Part shown: piece by piece, positions 13,202 to 13,566 of the stretch
Layout of the letters: each line of letters opens with the position of its first letter
Position numbering within the stretch: position 1 is the first letter of the stretch
Translations under genes and position numbers: made by a program
Notes under the pieces: generated by a model
The model's input: the letters and a program-made list of their open reading frames with translations, nothing else
Database searches by the model: none
What the model was told of the DNA's origin: nothing
DNA from: Verrucomicrobiota bacterium
GTDB taxonomy: Bacteria > Verrucomicrobiota > Verrucomicrobiia > Limisphaerales > J093
Assembly: GCA_003695015.1 (NCBI GenBank)
Contig: RFJD01000150.1
Coordinates: forward strand, 1-13,566
DNA: 13,566 bases
Direction of reading: 5' to 3'

Positions 13202-13566
13202 GTCAGCACTTCCGGGCCGTCCTCGGTGATGAGCACGGTGTGCTCAAAATGCGCCGAAGGCAAGCCATCTTCGGTCACCACCGTCCAACCGTCCGCCAGG
13301 ATGCGCACCCCGGGGCCGCCGGCGTTGACCATCGGCTCGATGGCCAGCGTCATTCCCGGCCGCAGCAGGGGGCTCCGCTTGCCGTCCACGAAATTCGGCA
13401 CCTGCGGTTCTTCGTGCATGGAGCGCCCGACCCCGTGGCCGACGAATTCCCGGACCACACTGTAACCGGCGCTCTCCACGCACTCCTGCACGGCCCGGGA
13501 AATGTCGCTCACGCGATTGCCGGGGCGCGCCGCCGCCACCCCGCGTCGCAGGGCTTCCTCGGTGAC
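13180..13566 (-). CDS. map: Type I methionine aminopeptidase, C-terminal part; start outside window
   Basis: The frame is open to the window edge; 128 residues are visible, about half of the enzyme. It removes the initiator methionine from nascent proteins. Three of the five metal ligands are present: the His in FVGHGVGRSMHEEPQVPNF, the Glu in LAIEPMVN, and the Glu in FEHTVLIT. The two Asp ligands would lie upstream, unseen. The GTG at 13539 is internal, since the preceding codons read TEEALRRG in family-like sequence. Stop is TAA at 13180-13182, 22 bases inside the IF-1-like gene. The order map-infA-rpmJ is the conserved end of the spc operon. Confidence 0.95.
   Translation of the reverse strand, partial: VTEEALRRGVAAARPGNRVSDISRAVQECVESAGYSVVREFVGHGVGRSMHEEPQVPNFVDGKRSPLLRPGMTLAIEPMVNAGGPGVRILADGWTVVTEDGLPSAHFEHTVLITEDGPEVLTCPGRDL

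Overview
The window is a high-GC bacterial chromosome segment. It most resembles the phylum Verrucomicrobiota (Pedosphaerales/Limisphaerales type). That assignment is inferred from the RpoA N-terminus (MPVRLGKFEMPKRLV), the low-complexity extensions on S11 and L17, the GldA/F/G/DUF4340 gene set, an ASPIC/UnbV-type protein, and the scarcity of Shine-Dalgarno sites. No 16S or other decisive marker is present.

Layout: (1) 1-1847, plus strand: the C-terminal part of an ASPIC/UnbV (CRTAC1-like) protein, followed with a 4-nt GTGA overlap by a family 2 glycosyltransferase. (2) 1848-2014: convergent junction with a strong 11-bp GC hairpin whose T-rich side serves the minus strand. (3) 2015-7524, minus strand: a four-gene operon in the order GldA-like ATPase, GldF-like permease, GldG-like auxiliary protein, DUF4340 protein. 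Three of its genes are joined by 4-nt overlaps or sit 34 nt apart, and it has its own promoter-like, structured leader at about 7525-7657. (4) 7525-7893: intergenic, holding that promoter plus two minus-strand terminator candidates for the next gene. (5) 7894-9330, minus: an NCS1-type (cytosine/purine permease family) transporter. (6) 9454-13566, minus: the conserved end of the spc operon and the alpha operon, map (partial)-infA-rpmJ-rpsM-rpsK-rpsD-rpoA-rplQ, closed by a hairpin at 9396-9421.

The ribosomal cluster is housekeeping: methionine removal, initiation factor 1, ribosomal proteins L36, S13, S11, S4 and L17, and the RNA polymerase alpha subunit. The Gld-like operon should encode one inner-membrane ABC complex with a large periplasmic auxiliary pair (GldG, DUF4340). 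I found no convincing new defence or mobile system and no CRISPR array, tRNA, rRNA or insertion sequence. The most interesting non-coding signal is a nested inverted repeat (8-bp outer stem, 9-bp inner stem) just upstream of rpoA, in an unusually long 105-nt gap inside the alpha operon. Other points of note are a divergent IF-1-like protein, a 26/28-nt match shared by the extensions of rpsK and rplQ, a 28-residue tandem duplication in the DUF4340 tail, and overlapping alternative hairpins in the leader of the ABC operon.
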